Positions 6,409 through 6,946 of a stretch of DNA of 6,946 nucleotides are shown here, one piece after another (position 1 is the stretch's first letter; every line of letters begins with the position of its first letter). The notes beneath the pieces are model-generated. The model did no database searches. It saw nothing but the letters and a program-made list of their open reading frames with translations, and had not been told where the DNA came from. A program made the position numbers and the translations under genes. The stretch is from Microbacteriaceae bacterium (lineage in GTDB: Bacteria > Actinomycetota > Actinomycetes > Actinomycetales > Microbacteriaceae): contig JAODLU010000085.1 of the NCBI GenBank assembly GCA_025464125.1, positions 1 to 6,946 of the forward strand. The letters are read 5' to 3'.

Positions 6409-6946
6409 TCATGAAGCGAGAGTTCCGTCAAGCAGCAACTCACCGAGGACGCCCGGGTGAGTAAGCACCAGCTGGTGAGCGGCGCCCGCGATCACCTGCA
6501 CGCCTTCGGAACGCTGGTCCCCGCCGATCACGTCGTAGATCGCCTGCAGGGCGCCAGGCGGCGTTGAGCTGTCGATGGCGCCGGCGACGCACATCGTGCG
6601 GGTGCCGGCTGGAAGGGGCGCGAACCCGGAGAACTGCGCGAAGGAGCTCCAGAGCGCAGCCCACGTCTCCACTGGCAGGGCCGCGAGGCATGTGTTCACA
6701 TAGGCCAGCGCCGACAGTTCAGCCGCTCCGCCATCCATGGCAAACCAGCGCGCCAGCGTGCCAGGAACTATCGCGGCCATGCCGAGCGATCGTGCTTCGG
6801 CAGCACGATCCGCGAAGACCGGCACGCCCATGGGCGGGGAAGCAACGACGGAGACCGACGCCCACAGGTCGGGGGCCTCAGCGGCCGCCAGCCCCGCAAC
6901 CGCTCCACCCACCGAGTGCCCAACGAGGTGCACCGCATCGCCCGTT
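6409..6946 (-). CDS. Alpha/beta-hydrolase, N-terminus outside window
   Basis: C-terminal 178 residues of an alpha/beta-hydrolase fold enzyme; the frame is open to the window end. The first visible residues contain the nucleophile elbow GHSVGG, with the catalytic Ser codon at 6913-6915. The probable acid is the Asp of AIDSSTPP (codon 6571-6573) and the probable catalytic His lies in GAAHQLVLTHP (codon 6475-6477), so the Ser-Asp-His triad is complete. The region between elbow and acid (about 110 residues) includes a cap rich in Ala and Trp. The Ser-to-end layout recalls 3-oxoadipate enol-lactonase and related esterases, but this is too general to name a substrate. The stop lies 95 bp before the binding-protein gene on the same strand, with no terminator-like hairpin seen between them, so it may belong to the same pathway or be cotranscribed. 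Confidence 0.88.
   Translation of the reverse strand, partial: TGDAVHLVGHSVGGAVAGLAAAEAPDLWASVSVVASPPMGVPVFADRAAEARSLGMAAIVPGTLARWFAMDGGAAELSALAYVNTCLAALPVETWAALWSSFAQFSGFAPLPAGTRTMCVAGAIDSSTPPGALQAIYDVIGGDQRSEGVQVIAGAAHQLVLTHPGVLGELLLDGTLAS

Noticed and set aside
6312..6410. Terminator of the alpha/beta-hydrolase gene
   Set aside because: The inverted repeats here are AT/GC-mixed 17-bp palindromes without a following T-run on the minus strand. They fit operators better than an intrinsic terminator.
6409..6933. Alpha/beta-hydrolase read as a complete gene starting at GTG 6933
   Set aside because: The frame stays open to the window end, and the residues before this codon continue the canonical strand leading into the nucleophile elbow. 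The real start must be outside the window.

Overview
The window is a stretch of a high-GC bacterial chromosome in which every supported gene lies on the minus strand, so it reads biologically from high to low coordinates. GC-rich codon use, a Gram-positive-style lipoprotein signal peptide and the protein flavour suggest an actinobacterium, perhaps Microbacteriaceae. This is an impression from composition and protein style, not a placement from a marker gene.

Layout in the direction of transcription: the C-terminal part of an alpha/beta-hydrolase (6946 to 6409, N-terminus outside the window); a 95-bp intergenic region with two adjacent 17-bp palindromes and a candidate extended -10 promoter; a lipoprotein solute-binding protein (6313 to 5120); a two-domain RbsA/MglA-type ATPase (5068 to 3626); an RbsC-type permease (3629 to 2574); an AiiA/4-pyridoxolactonase-like metallo-beta-lactamase-fold hydrolase (2565 to 1759); a small FmdB-like zinc-ribbon protein (1759 to 1379); an IclR-family regulator (1364 to 570); and a short-chain dehydrogenase/reductase (580 to beyond position 1, C-terminus outside the window).

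The seven genes from binding protein to dehydrogenase are packed like one operon. Junctions are 51 bp, a 4-bp ATGA overlap, 8 bp, a 1-bp TGATG overlap, 14 bp and an 11-bp overlap. No terminator-like hairpin was seen between them. The three ABC genes form a complete CUT2 (ribose/galactose-type) importer with a single permease that presumably homodimerises. The likely logic is import of a small polar compound, hydrolysis of a lactone or ester by the metallo-hydrolase, NAD-linked oxidation or reduction by the dehydrogenase, and control by the IclR protein acting on the palindromes ahead of the binding-protein gene. The substrate cannot be read from the sequence.

The points most worth a second look are the paired palindromes spaced 20 bp centre to centre, the unusual combination of a CUT2 importer with a lactonase-like enzyme and an FmdB-like zinc ribbon, the CxC variant of that zinc ribbon, the altered Walker B of the second ATPase domain, and the start region of the ATPase gene. 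No RNA genes, mobile elements or CRISPR arrays were found.
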